Positions 40,038 to 62,599 of a DNA stretch of 64,000 nt are shown here, one piece after another; position 1 is the stretch's first letter; each line of letters starts with the position of its first letter. The translations under genes were made by a program, and so were the position numbers. This stretch comes from Xiphophorus maculatus. Taxonomy: Eukaryota; Chordata; Actinopteri; Cyprinodontiformes; Poeciliidae. The notes under the pieces are model-generated. The model was not told the DNA's origin and made no database searches. It worked only from the letters and a program-made list of their open reading frames with translations. The DNA lies in NCBI RefSeq assembly GCF_002775205.1, contig NC_036443.1, positions 31,536,217 to 31,600,216 of the forward strand, read 5' to 3'.

Positions 40038-40744
40038 CCTAGCCCGGCCCCCTGCGTGTTTGTAAACAAACTGGTGGTTTTCGGTCGTCAATCTGGAAAC
40101 TTCGTAAAACGTAAGCAAGTCACAAACTATGAAGGTGCTTTCAAAACATTACTTGTTTTTCTAAGATCATGATTTAATTTTTTGCAGATTAGTTTTTCTT
40201 CAGCTTTGCAAAGTAATCCAGCCAAGGAGTTATTCATGGAACTCCAACTGTTGGTGAACTTCTAGTGGCTGATGCTTTTCCAGACTTGACAGACATATAT
40301 ATATTTTTTTACAACAAAATGTTTGTAAAAAAAAAAAAAATGTTTTCGTAATTGATTAAATTGAACTACAGAAATAATTTATGCATCAAAAAATCTTTAC
40401 AACAATATGTGATCATCTGAGTGTCATTTTTGACTCAAACATGTTGCTGAGACCCAAGTGACCGGCGCCCCCTGCAGGCAGGCCGGTATAAATGTTCCAG
40501 GTCGGGTTCAGCTGTAAACCGGACCGGACTGAAACCACTGGAACTTCAGTTTGTTAGATTTCTGGCTCCATATTGTATGTATTGTATTGTACAAAACCAA
40601 AATCCAACAAACTTTATTTACAACAACCTAAACATGATGAGGAGCAGTGGGAGGAGCCACCCAATGGCCCCGCCCCTTCCCGACAACAGGAAGTATTTGA
40701 GTCCGTTTCTGTTTACTGTCCCCATAGAAACAAGTTCATGAGCT

Positions 40745-42868
40745 TCACTCTGATTGGTTGGAGTTAAAGATCTTAGCCAGTAACGAGACGTTGGATTTGC
40801 TCTCCTGCTGCATGAGGCGGGCCTTATTCAGGCGCTTCTGGGTAATGGAGTCCTTTTTCTTCTTCTTCTTCTTCTGGATCTCCTCTTCTGTCTGGCGCTG
40901 AGTGAAGTCCCACGTCTTCTCCTCCACCTGAAGACAACAAAACGGTTTACCTGTCTGTGACTCAGATGTTCACCTGCCTGTCAGACCCGTCTGTCTCTAC
41001 CTGTTCTCCGTCTCTCTGCCGTTTCTTCCTCAGGTGTTCCAGGTGGGCGCTCTTCTCCACGTTGTTCAGGTAGAAGCTGGTCTCCTTCTTGGCCTGAGAG
41101 ACTTCGGCCCGGAGTCTCTGCTGCAGCACCGTCTGCTCATAGGCCAGCCGCTCGCTCAGGTGAGTCCAGTGGAACCTGTGCAGGTACTTCAGAGACAGAC
41201 AGACGTCGACAGGTGAGACTCAGCTGCTGACGGAGCGTTGTTCCAGTTCCAGGCAGGGAACAAAGTGGGGAGCCAGGGAGGGAACCAGGTGATACCTTGA
41301 TGTTCCAGAGGTCAGAGAAGAACCTCTGGCGTTTCTTGGTTCCCATCGGCGTGTTGTGCAGCGACAGCGCCACCCGCTTCGCCACCCGCTTGTCCCTGAA
41401 CTCCACCCAACCTTCGGTGAAGTCGCACCTCCTGGAGCCGGACTTCTTCTTCTTCCTCCTCACCTGGCGGTCTGCGGGATCAACGCAGCCAGGTTAGGAA
41501 CAGCAACCAGAACCTTCTGCAGTAACAACAAGCTTTCACATCAGAGGAACAAATAATAGACGGACCTGCATAATTCACCTGCAGGGAGGGAAATTATGAC
41601 TACAGTGGAGAAACTGAGGTTTGGTTAAAGTGGAGGTGAGGTGTTAACGAGTCAAACTTCTGTTTTCTGATTGTTAATCTTAAGTTGGAGGAGAAACCTG
41701 AACTGATCTCCGGTCTGCAGAGCAGAGTGTCGACTGCATAACCATGAAAACTGATGTTTGCAGAATGTGGCCAACAGGAAGCATGAAAATATAAAAGGGG
41801 CAAAAATCACATGTGGGGACTTAATATCTAAGTTCCCACTGGCTGAGGTTATAACAATAAAATCAGTTACCATGGCAACGCATATGATACACAGCTCTAC
41901 ATTATGATGTCACCAGGTGACTATGAACCATCCAATCACCGCACAGAAGCTGAGAACAGGTGGAGGTGACAAAACGTCCTCCAGCTGAACAGAAACTGAA
42001 CTTATTATTATTATTGTGGCTGAGTGAAGAAAACCAAAAAACTGCTGAAACATTGATTTTATTTAAATCAAGACTAAGAGAACACCTGGATGGAGGATGT
42101 GATCCACAAAAACTGGATCAATATGTTAGATTATGAGTTTGACTAAAGAATGTTGATTTCTTGTTTCATAACTGATAACAGCAGGATGTTCTGGTGACGG
42201 AAAACTGTGTGTGTGTGTATAGGTGTGTGTGTGTATAGGTGTGTGTGTGTGTATAGGTGTGTGTATAGTGTGTGTGTGTGTGTGTGTATAGTGTGTGTGT
42301 GTATAGGTGTGTGTATAGGTGTGTGTGTGTATAGTGTGTGTGTATAGGTGTGTGTGTGTATAGGTGTGTGTATAGTGTGTGTGTGTATAGTGTGTGTGTG
42401 TAGTGTGTGTGTATAGTGTGTGTGTGTAGTGTGTGTGTATAGTGTGTGTGTGTGTAGTGTGTGTGTGTGTAGTGTGTGTGTATAGTGTGTGTGTGTATAA
42501 TGTGTGTGTATAGGTGTGTGTATAGTGTGTGTAGTGTAGTGTGTGTGTGTGTGTAGTGTGTGTGTGTGTGTCGCACCCTCTGGCTGCAGGAAAATGCGTC
42601 CGATCTCTCCGTAGGCTGACAGCAGGTTCCTCAGGTGTTTGGGGCGGAGCCTGGGAGGAATATGGCCCAGGTAGATGATGCCTGGAACACACTTCCTCTC
42701 CTTCTTCTTCGCCTCTTCATCATCATCATCAGCAGCAGCAGAAGCTCCTTTCTGCTCACTAGCTGCTTCCTCCTCCTCTTTGCTCTGAGTGCTCGTCCTC
42801 CTCTGATCCTCCTCTGGACTCTGGCCTGTTGTCTTCCTCTGTTTCTCCTCTTCCTCTCGCCTCTTCAT
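40745..42868 (-). CDS. abt1: Activator of basal transcription 1 / Esf2-like protein, 278 aa
   Basis: Nucleolar RNA-binding protein needed for small-subunit ribosome assembly (yeast Esf2); it was also described as binding TBP. Minus-strand coding exons: 42868-42577, 41471-41296, 41186-41001 and 40927-40745. The N-terminus is an acidic/Lys-rich low-complexity segment. The RRM starts at [13 protein letters not shown] and runs through [12 protein letters not shown]. After the intron it continues with [10 protein letters not shown] and [13 protein letters not shown] and then L-H-N-T-P-M-G. The tail [12 protein letters not shown] and the C-terminal L-L-A-K-I-F match the family. Length is close to human (272 as I recall). 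The ATG at 42868 lies in the second exon; a non-coding exon ends at 43264. A minus-strand AATAAA is at 40613-40618. Confidence 0.94.
42206..42571. repeat. (TG)n / TGTATAG compound microsatellite in abt1 intron
   Basis: 366 bp of alternating TG runs punctuated by TATAG and TAG. It begins 4 nt inside the intron, next to the abt1 donor GTGCG at 42576. The long His/Thr/Tyr frames across it are not genes. Confidence 0.95.
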
Positions 42869-43263
42869 CTCTGTGATCTACAAGCAGAGAAACATGAGAC
42901 TTCATGTATCCAATCAAATCAGTGTCATTATCTCAGTAGCTCCGCCTGGTGGAAACACTGAGTTTAACAGGACAATGCGTAAATAATCCAGAGGACACAA
43001 TAATAAACCTTCTGATTGATTTCGGGATTCATCTTCCAGAAAACAAAACATAAAATCAGTTTTTAAACTTGAACTTCCTCCAACAAACAGGAAAACATCC
43101 CGAGGAAGAACCCAGAGGGACCTTCAACCCTCCAGTCAACATCCAGTAAAACGTCCTGCAGCGCCACCTCCAAACTCAACTTCCTGTCGGAAACTCAGGC
43201 AACTTCCGGTTTCCTTTGCTGCGGGTCAGCCTGCTTATTATCAATAATAACTGATGAACTTAC

Positions 43264-43340
43264 CTGATCAACCAGCCGCAGATTAAGCCTTCATCAACAA
43301 ACCGATCTGGACTCACATGGAACTACCGTCGCTTCCGACT
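43264..43340 (-). promoter_or_regulatory. abt1: abt1 non-coding first exon and promoter-proximal CRE
   Basis: The donor GATCAG|GTAAGTTC is at 43264. Short upstream ATGs in this exon stop at once. A TGACGTCA lies about 10-20 nt inside the region near 43343, matching the CRE at the cdk16 start. Confidence 0.5.
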
Positions 43341-44202
43341 GACGTCACAAAAGCTGCGACGCAGATTCCTGTTGTCTTTTCAAATTAAGATTAAGCTAAA
43401 TAAATAATTTTAAACGGAATAAATTAATTTTCTTTTAGCAGTAATTCTTATTGTTGTGATTTTATATGTCATATTTAAAATATGTAAAAATTAAAAGTAA
43501 ATTCAGGAAAAACTGCATATTAATTCAACTTGTCAGTAGTAGTTTAATACAGAGGTGAGTAGCAACAAGTTACATTTACTGTTGAAAAATGATTTTTAAG
43601 AGTAGTTTTACTGCACTATGCTTTTTTTACGTCTAATATTGGTTTCATGAGTTTTAAATTTATTTTTACATGTTACTTTTATCTTGATATTTTATTTTGT
43701 ATTCATATATATTCCTCATATATATTTTTTTTAATTTCCCAGAATTTGGTCATTACAAGATTAGATAGCAGACCGTAAACTGGATCAAAAAATAAATGTT
43801 TATAGGTCTGTTTGTAACTTAACCATCACTGTTCCAACTGGTTTTCACATCCCTGTTGGTATTTCCACACTTCTGTTGATCTCACAGTTTTAGTTTTGAT
43901 AACTGCATAGTACTTTCCATTGGTGGCATGAAGAAGCTCAAAGTGAAATGGACACTTTAAAGAAGTCTCCATTTTCATGATTAATCTTATCCATAATAAT
44001 TTTATAGTAATTTAAATTATTCACAAATATTACATTTTTATCCTGATTCTTGTTGGATGTAAAAGCAATTATTTTAGAAATTAAACAGATTTAAAATGAA
44101 AACACCGGAACTCAGCAGCAAAGCGGAAATCCTGAGGCTTTTATTTTGAAAGGTGGAAGCGGAAGTGCAGGGAGGAAGCGGGCTGCTGTGAGCGCGGTGA
44201 GG
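43341..44202. other. Divergent intergenic region between abt1 and rad51c
   Basis: About 0.86 kb, very AT-rich in the middle, with no exon. The last 100 bp before the rad51c ATG are GC-richer and probably hold its promoter and leader. Confidence 0.5.
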
Positions 44203-47200
44203 ATGAAGAGGCCCGTCTCCAGTTTGAGTTTGGGCTCCAGTTTGAAGGGGAAACTGGTGAGAGCTGGTTTCCAGTTCACCACAGACCTGCAGGACCTGAA
44301 CCCGGAACACCTGAGCGCAGGTAGAGCGCCTCTGGCGGCGGAAACACGTCATCTTATGACGTCATAATGTTTTGAGGCATCTCGTTTTTCAGTTTTTAAA
44401 AAAGGCTAAAACTGTTTTCATCCATAATTTGTTTTTTGTTAAAGTTAAAGTAGAAACTAAATAAAGTTCCGGTTAAATTTGTTCAGTCACAGAAAATCCG
44501 GAAAAGAAATAAATTTTTATAGAAAATATTAAATATTTTTTCTATAAAAAATATTTTTCTATTTATTGAAAAATATAAATAACTCATCAAAGTTGGTGTG
44601 ATGAGTTTGAAGCTCAAACTCATTTTGGTTTGACAAGCTGAGCGGATATAAGGTTCTGATAACTTATATCAGGTTCTGGTTCTGGTTCTTTGATTGGTCC
44701 AGTTGACCCTTAATGGATAAAGATGATTTTTTTCTTCATTCAATCAGAGACAGAATAAAACCTGAAGTGATCAGTAATTGGATTCACCATCAGAAACTGG
44801 ATCAAATATGATCCAAATATCAGTTTGATTTATTACTGTCAAATGTTATTTTTAAATTTTTATCTTTTTTATGTCTAACACTAAAAAATTATGCAAAATA
44901 TAATTTCAAAAAAGAAAATATGTTTATTGTTGATGTTTAGATCATCATTATGGTCATTTTTCACCTTCTTGCTTTTCACAAATCCTAAAGTTAAGTTCTT
45001 CTAAAAATCAGTAAACTGTGATTAATTACAGCGATTAATTTACTGGAGGTTCTGGTTCTGTTCTGCGTTTGAGTTTCATAGTTTTGTATCTTTATTTATT
45101 CAAATTTCATAGAAAAAGGAACAAAAGACTTTTTTAATTTCTTGATTTTAATTATGTGAATTAAACATTAAAGATGTTTTTTTACCTTAAAGTTAAAATG
45201 TTTTAATAAGATCGTCATAAGATTTTTGTCTTACATTTTATTTTCAATAACAAGTCATTTAAAGGTATTTCATGTTGCTGATGACATCACACTGCTTTAA
45301 TAATGACAGAAATCTAAAATGTTGCTCTGATTTGTTATGTGTGCAGAGGCTGGAGTCTCCCAGCAGGAGGCGCTGGAGGCGCTGCAGGCTGCCAGCTCGG
45401 GGCACGGCGTTGCCCCGGTGACGGCTCTGGAGCTCCTGCAGAAGGAGGAGGAGTTCAGGAGCATCGTGACGTTCTGCTCCCAGCTGGACGAGGCGCTCGG
45501 AGGAGGAGTTCCTGTTGGGAAAGTGACGGAGATCTGCGGAGCTCCAGGAGTCGGGAAAACACAGCTGTGGTCAGAAAACACACACCTGGTCACACACACT
45601 GCAGGTCGTGAACAGTCGATTCCTCTCATGACCTGGAGCGTGTCTTCGAGTCCGAACATGGCTGGAAGTAACAGCCTCACAACAATCACACCCAGAGGAT
45701 CGTTGGGTCATCGATGAGGTCATCAAGGTCACTAATGAGCCAGTTGAGGTCACTAATTGGGTCGTTAGGGTCAATAGGTGTTAAAGATCAATGACGAGTT
45801 TGATAAAATAGTTCTGCATTTCTGTGTTCAGAGCTGGAATGCAGCCTGAAGGTCCAACTTGTCCCTAAAGACGCCATGTTTTGGTCCCATGTCCCAAGCT
45901 GTGATTGGCTGATAAGCAGCCAATCAGAAGCCATCAGGTTCATCCTGCGAGCCTCAGCAGGTGATGGCAGGATGAACGCTGAGGTCGGATCCTGGTTTAT
46001 CATCAACCAATTCCTCCAGACTGTCCCAACTTGTGGACATCCTGTCTGTGTGGCACTAGGAAAGTGAGGCATGAAACTAGCCCCCCCACATTTGAAACAG
46101 TGCATACAGTTGTCTCCTTTTCCCTCTTCTCTGCACTTCTTACAGCCTTTTTGTCTTTGTTTTGGTGCCATGGTGTGGGGACTGGTTTCCATAGCAGCCA
46201 CAAACATCTCTTTCATTTCTTTGCGAAGTTCTTCTATGATCTGCTGTGGGTCTGTTTTAGTCTCTTTATTTTTAATTGTTTTCACAGCCACTGTAATGGG
46301 GGATTCTTTGGGTTTCGGGTGGCTTTGAACAGATGTCAGGGCTGTCTGGCACGCTGTTTGGAGCTCTTGTACCTTGGGAATCTTGACTGCAGTGGACCTT
46401 CTTCGTTTCTCCAATCTTTCATTTTCTAGTTTTGAAGCTTCGTTAACCTTCTCAATCAGTTCTTCATCTGTTATGGTCATATTACTTCGGAGAGGCAGCA
46501 ACTGATACTTAATGGAGTCACTGAGTAGCCCAGTTTCAATGGAGCGGAGAAACTTACGCTGAATTGTGGTCCTGCTGTACAGTTCATCGGTCTCCTCATT
46601 TGCTGCTTTCCAGAGAAGTTTTTCTTTGAGCTCGATAGCACGAAATACAAAATTTAGGGCAGTTTCTTTGGGTTCTTGGGAGATATTGAGCAGCTGATGG
46701 TAAAGTTCAGTGGGGCTATCGACCCGGTAGTGTCCCTTTAGTATGGTGAGCAGTTTGCTAAGGGTTAACCCACGTTTTATCTCCAACATGTCTCTTAGGG
46801 GCATTCCTGGACTGATGGCCCTAATTACTGCTTCAACTACTTCAACCTCGGAGTGTCCTTTTTCAATCCTGTTTTCGATCTGGCGTACTAAACTGAGGTA
46901 GGACAGCTTATCCTTCTGCCCACTCTCTCCAATCTGCCCAGAGATTTTAAACTCCCTCCTCAATGTTACCTCCTACAGAGTTTGTTTTGGCTCTGGTCGG
47001 GTTTTGAGTGGATAATCTGTTGCCTGGACTGAAGGGGTGCATGGAATAGTGTCCTCAAGGTCTATCTGTGACACAGACTTTTTAAATGAGGATTCCTCTT
47101 CAGACTGACACATTACTTTACTTAGTCTCTGGATATACGTGGCTGTTTCTTTATAAAACTGTTCCACTTGATCCTCTTCTTCACTTTTCTCTATCTCATC

Positions 47201-49311
47201 AAACATGTCCTCTGCCAACCTGATGAGTGTCCTTTTGGTTTTACTTTGAGGCTCTCCGCTGTCCAGGCCGGAACACTTCAGTCGCCTGCAGACGTCCACG
47301 AGATGCTCTCTTTCCAACTGCCACAAGGTTGCACTCACTCGATCGCGCAGAAGCTGTGCTGCTTCCATCTTTTTTTTCTTTCTGGTTCGTCTCTTGTGAA
47401 GGAAGGTGGTTGGTGATGGTGTTGATTCACTAGCGCCACCTCCTGGCTGGCTCGCCAAAATATGTTACACAGCAGGAAATGATGGGCCGAGTCACTCCTC
47501 GTGCAGCATATTTATTCAGTTTAAACTGTAAAAAAGAAAATACAGCGGTTACAGTAGTGCTCCCAACATCCGCTGCAACAAGCTGTCCTCTCTGCAATGG
47601 CGGACTCCTACAGCCTGGCAGAGCGTCACCCGCTGTTGTATGTGGTACTACAACAAATACACATGCTCTCTACTGACATCACTGTACATCTACATCCAAC
47701 ATACTTTCATTAACTCAACTGAACTCAAACAATACATAAGTTTAAAACACATGTTGCGGCCCTATTAAGCCGACCCACCGAGCCCACATAAGCGCGAGCC
47801 AAGCGTGAGCCGTTAGCCTCGCTACTTTAGCCTGGTGCTAACTCCTGCTTTATATCTAGCTCAGTAATGCAGCTATACCGAAGCGCCTTTGTTGTGTCAT
47901 TCCGTACCCATCGGAGGCTACTGGCGTTACGAGCTATACATTCTAATACTCAGCTTACCTGTAAAAAAGAAAATACAGCGGTTACAGTAGCGCTCCCAAC
48001 ATCCGCTGCAACAAGCTGTCCTCTCGGCAATGGCGGACTCCTACAGCCTGCCAGAGCGTCACCCGCTGTTGTATGTGGTACTGAGCGCCCTCCGATGGCG
48101 AAACCAAAACATTGTTAAATCTAATAAACATTAACTCTAATAAACATTGTTAACTCTAATAAATTCTAACGCTAGGCTGTGATCATCACCAAAAACAAAA
48201 TGTGGGGGGGCTAGTTTCATGCCTCACTTTCCTAGTGCCACATCTGCAGTCCACTGTCCCTGACCACTTCCTGTCCTGAGGGGGGCGCTGCTGCTCTATG
48301 AAACCTCACTACCATCCGGACCCAGAACCGGGTTCCTCTGAAGCAACGGGTTCATTTCAAATCTGGAACCAGTTTGGAAAGAAACCTTAGACCAGTTTAA
48401 GCTGCTGGTTCTGGTTCTGACTGGTTCTGGTTCTGGTTCTGGTTCTGCCCAGCCTGCAGCTGGCCGTGGACGTCCAGGTGCCGGCGGTGTTCGGCGGTCT
48501 CGGGGGTCAGGTTCTGTTCGTGGACACGGAGGGCGGGTTCCAGGTCCAGAGGCTGGTGGACCTGGCTGGCGCCGCCGTGCGCCACTGCTCGCTGCTGGCT
48601 GAGGATGAGGAGCAGCGCGTTGCCATGACGACCTTCACGGTGGAGACCATCCTGTCAAACGTCTTCCTGGTAGGTCGGGTTCCTGGTTCTGCTGGTTCTG
48701 TTGGGCCCGGTTCCTTTAATCAGCCTATGGCTGAAGGTCTTACTGACTGCTGTTGCCATGGTAACCCTGAGGCAGCAGGGCTCTGATTGGCCATGTGTGT
48801 GTGTTCTCAGGTGCGTTGCCGTGACTACGTGGAGCTTCTGGCCGAGCTGCACCTGCTGGCCGACTTCCTGTCGAACCGGCCGAGGCTCCGCCTCCTCGTC
48901 ATTGACAGCGTGGCGTTCCCTTTCCTGCGTCTCCATGACGATCTGTCCCAGAGGACACGCCTCCTCCAGGGCCTCGGCCTGCGGCTTATCGCTGCGGCGA
49001 CGAGCCACAACATCGCCGTGGTAACCACCAACCACATGACCACGCGGCTGCACGGCAGCCAGGCACAGCTGGCGCCGGCGCTGGGCGACGTCTGGGGCCA
49101 CGCCCCCTCCATCAGGCTCCTCCTCCGATGGGAGGAGTCACGGCGGCTGGCCTCCATCGTTAAATCCCCGGGTCACATGGACGCCAGCGTCCAATACCAG
49201 ATCACCTACCAGGGCTTTAGGGACGCTGACCAATCAGAGCGGCCGCCGAGCAAAAGGCCTCGAAGTCAAACCGACCAATCAGCTTCCAGCAGGAAAAACA
49301 CTGGCACATGA
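44203..49311 (+). CDS. rad51c: RAD51 paralog C, 4 coding exons, 352 aa
   Basis: DNA-dependent ATPase of the BCDX2 and CX3 complexes in homologous recombination. Exons: 44203-44320, 45347-45569, 48453-48669 and 48811-49311; all borders are GT/AG and frames join. The N-terminal helical domain ([12 protein letters not shown]) leads to [13 protein letters not shown] (Walker A). Exon 3 begins [11 protein letters not shown] and has L-F-V-D-T-E-G-G-F. The last exon carries R-C-R-D-Y-V-E-L-L, Walker B-type [24 protein letters not shown] and a C-terminal basic S-K-R-P-R nuclear signal. Human RAD51C is 376 aa in nine exons, so everything after exon 3 is fused here. Intron 2 (2.9 kb) carries an LTR/gag fossil. 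AATAAA at 49630. Confidence 0.95.
46049..48242 (-). mobile_element. LTR-retrotransposon fossil (LTR plus gag) in rad51c intron
   Basis: 2194 bp with a TCTG duplication on each side (46045-46048, 48243-48246). On the minus strand an LTR of about 780 bp (48242 to about 47464) is followed by gag: an N-terminal part at about 47458-46973 and a longer frame from 46963 with [12 protein letters not shown] and a Cys/His knuckle. This resembles fish Gypsy-type gag. No pol or second full LTR is present. The far end instead carries an inverted, identical 45-bp copy of the LTR start. Broken and non-autonomous; the identical ends suggest it is fairly young. Confidence 0.72.
47526..48082. repeat. Two 124-bp direct repeats inside the LTR fossil
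   Basis: 47526-47649 and 47959-48082 are nearly identical, differing at only a few sites. They make the LTR internally duplicated. Confidence 0.88.
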
Positions 49312-49629
49312 TTGGTCAGGGACTTTCAACCAATCAGAGATCAGAGCCTGAAATTCAGTCTGCCTCTGCTCTCTGCTGGCTTCTCATTGGCTGAGAGGAA
49401 CTCACAGGTGTTCCTATCCAGGTGTGTTTGCTGCTTTTACCTGCTCTGCTCCAGCTTAGCCCCACCCCCTGCGTGATGTCACTCAGGTGAGGCTGCAGCA
49501 AATCCAGACAAAGAAACTTTAACCTGATCCTGGAGCTGCAGGAGTCCAGGTGTGTCCAGCTGCTCCTCATCGCCTCCATCACCTGTCCGTCGCCATGGTA
49601 ACTGAGGCTCTCTGGATGTTTGGTTGAAT

Positions 49630-49635
49630 AATAAA
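49630..49635 (+). promoter_or_regulatory. rad51c: rad51c polyadenylation signal
   Basis: AATAAA 319 nt after the stop codon; the first one downstream. Confidence 0.6.
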
Positions 49636-50700
49636 TAGATGATTTTCTGTATTTGTAGAAACGGCTTCATTCATGTTTTATTTCCGTTCATGGAGTCCAG
49701 AAACACTTTAAAATGTTTAACGTTAAACCAGGAGAGGGTAAACTAAAATCATAATTTCTTACTGGACAGATTCATAATTCTGTTGAAAACTAAGCCACAA
49801 CATTTCTTATTCCCTCCTTTGCCTCCTCATTTTTATTAAGTGAAAAGTGTTTCTTATAAGGAAATGAACATTTGCCTCACTAAAGAAAGATAAATGACTT
49901 TTCTATTTTAATAATAATAATGATACATTTGATTTGAGACTGATTTCTTAAACCCAGGGTCACCTTACAGAGAAGACAAAAATAATCATAAAAATAGTAA
50001 ATCAGTGAACGTATTTATTATTTAATTGTATTTTCAGCAATAAAAACATGATTTCAGTAACTCTTTATGTTCAACAAATAAATTAAAAATAGATCTGGGA
50101 AAATGCATTCTGCTCTTTGGAGGATGTGATTCTACTTACAGTGAAATTAAAACATACTTATCAATAAAAGTGGAATATTTTTTATTGACTTTCTGATGCA
50201 GCTCAAAGACTGATGAAGGTCTAAAAACACGAACATCTGAATGTGTGATTCCTGGGGTCAAAGGTCAAGGGGTGCAGCTTCAGTTGAACATTGAAAATAA
50301 TCAAACTAAACATCCTGTTGATGGTTCATGAGCTGAAAATAGTTTTATTGAACCTAATAAAACCATAAGCCGTTAAAACATTAATCATTCTTTATTAATA
50401 ATATATTAATATATAATATTAATATTATATAATATTAATCAATAATAATGAATAATACAGATTTTTACTAATGAATTTCAGCAGCCAAAAATCGCAGGAG
50501 TCATGCGGGAGTCCAAAGAGCCGGTTCTGTTAGTGAGCCGAGTCAGGAGATCCGGTTCTCCTGAAGGAGTTCCTGTGAACATCCGGTCATGTCTGAGGTT
50601 CTGTTGGACCTGCTAGTTCTGGACTGAGGTTCGAGTTCGGTCAGATTTTTACTATTAAACCTGTCAGAGGGCCAAGCCCCGCCCCTCCGACAATTTCCAT
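49636..50700. other. Intergenic AT-rich DNA
   Basis: No gene seen. 50396-50460 is an almost pure AATATT palindromic stretch likely to form a cruciform. Confidence 0.5.
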
Positions 50701-50989
50701 AATTAATGAACAATTATTCCCGCGTGACGTCACCAGAGTCCTCAGTAGCAGAAATCCTGAGGCTCCGCAGACCGAGCGGGTCCTCACAGGAAACAGACAG
50801 GTGGAGACAGACAGACAGACAGGTGGAGACAGACAGACAGACAGGTGTCCAGTCCTCCTCCGCAGCAGCCGGACTCTTCCTCTCTCCCCAGGCTGTTGCG
50901 GCTCCGCGGGGCGCAGCGCCGCTGTTTGCGGCTCTCTCTGCGGGTCTTTGCGTCTCTCTGCGGACCGAACGGAGCGGCTCAGTTCGCAG
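50701..50989 (+). promoter_or_regulatory. grm6: Probable grm6 promoter and non-coding first exon
   Basis: A GC-rich island with a (CAGA)n/GGTGGA microsatellite at 50796-50848, ending at TTCGCAG|GTATTT (50989), a possible donor. The next acceptor CCCCAG at 51736-51741 leads to the leader before the grm6 ATG. Inference from position and composition only. Confidence 0.35.
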
Positions 50990-51405
50990 GTATTTAACTT
51001 TATTTTTCTCATCTGTTGGCCCATAAAGTGGATCAAACCGCAGGAACCAGTTAATTAAATCAGAACTTTATTGATCGCTAGGTTAGGCTTAGTTTTTATT
51101 TTCTCTGATTTCCAGTTTTCTGATCAAAGATCAAATTTATTACAAATTAATGCCTTCTTCCTTCTCCATTTTTTAAAACCAGTTGATAAAAATTGATGAG
51201 TCGCTGCAGCTGATCGGTGCTGATTGGTCAGTGATCAGAGGAACAGAAATCACCTTTTATTATTTTATTTTTATTTTTGGGGGCTAGAGAATATTCAGTT
51301 GAGAGCTAAATATTAAAATAATATGCAAATTCACCTGAAAATAACAAGAAGTGGACTACCAAAATAAAAGCTGGGTCTCAACTCATGTCTGATCATGTAA
51401 GGAGT

Positions 51406-51709
51406 CATGTGACTCGTATCGGATCATGTGACTCGTATCGGATCATGTGACTCGATACGGATCATGTGACTCGTATCGGATCATGTGACTCGTATCGGAT
51501 CATGTGACTCGATACGGATCATGTGACTCGTATCGGATCATGTGACTCGTATCGGATCATGTGACTCGATACGGATCATGTGACTCGATACGGATCATGT
51601 GACTCGTATCGGATCATGTGACTCGTATCGGATCATGTGACTCGATACGGATCATGTGACTCGTATCGGATCATGTGACTCGTATCGGATCATGTGACTC
51701 GTATCAGGT
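51406..51709. repeat. 19-bp minisatellite, 16 copies, just before grm6 exon 1
   Basis: Unit CATGTGACTCGTATCGGAT, with a second form in which GTATC is replaced by its complement GATAC. The order of forms is TTA TTA TTA A TTA TTT (T = GTATC, A = GATAC), a three-unit 57-bp superrepeat. Each unit contains TCATGTGA. Confidence 0.95.
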
Positions 51710-51785
51710 CGTGTTCCATCTCGTTGGTTGCCGTGTCCCCAGGTGTCTGTCAGGATGAACGGTCCATGCTGAACGTCGCCTCAGC

Positions 51786-62112
<10,327 letters not shown>

Positions 62113-62235
62113 CTCCACCTGCTGGAGGCAAGGAACGTTTCAGCGTTTCTAGTGCCGAAGAACAAAACCTTGATTTGATGCTTGAACTCATCCTGACCCC
62201 GACGGAAACATCTGACCCCTGACCAGAGCCACGCA

Positions 62236-62275
<40 letters not shown>
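62236..62275. repeat. (GAT)n microsatellite in grm6 3' UTR
   Basis: Twelve or more GAT units 125 nt after the stop codon. Confidence 0.95.
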
Positions 62276-62276
<1 letters not shown>

Positions 62277-62545
62277 TCCTGTTTTCTCTCCTTCTCAGGT
62301 ACCAGCCAACCAGAGGAGAGCCTGATGACATCATCACCATCATTATCATGAAGACGCTGAGCTTTTATTGTGAAAACCAGACTTTAGGTCAGACAGGAAG
62401 TGAAGACGTTGTGTTCAGGGGACGGTGTGGAGCTCAGTGATGTTGCCATGGCAACATTGGACATGGGGACATCATTCTGCCTGGTGGGGGTCTGTGACAT
62501 CACTGACAACACCTGAGCACTTCCTGTCAGAGTCTGACTTTTCAC

Positions 62546-62551
62546 AATAAA
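62546..62551 (+). promoter_or_regulatory. grm6: grm6 polyadenylation signal
   Basis: AATAAA about 430 nt after the stop; the first in the 3' region. Confidence 0.6.
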
Positions 62552-62599
62552 CGTTTTATACTAAATGTTTTCTAAGAAATGGGTGAACTGCAGGGGGGG

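Noticed and set aside
42143-42868. Long minus-strand frames with His/Thr/Tyr repeats
   Set aside because: They are translations of the TG microsatellite; the true abt1 exon ends at 42577 with a donor.
51406-51709. CRISPR array
   Set aside because: Units are contiguous 19-mers with no unique spacers, and the genome is a vertebrate's.
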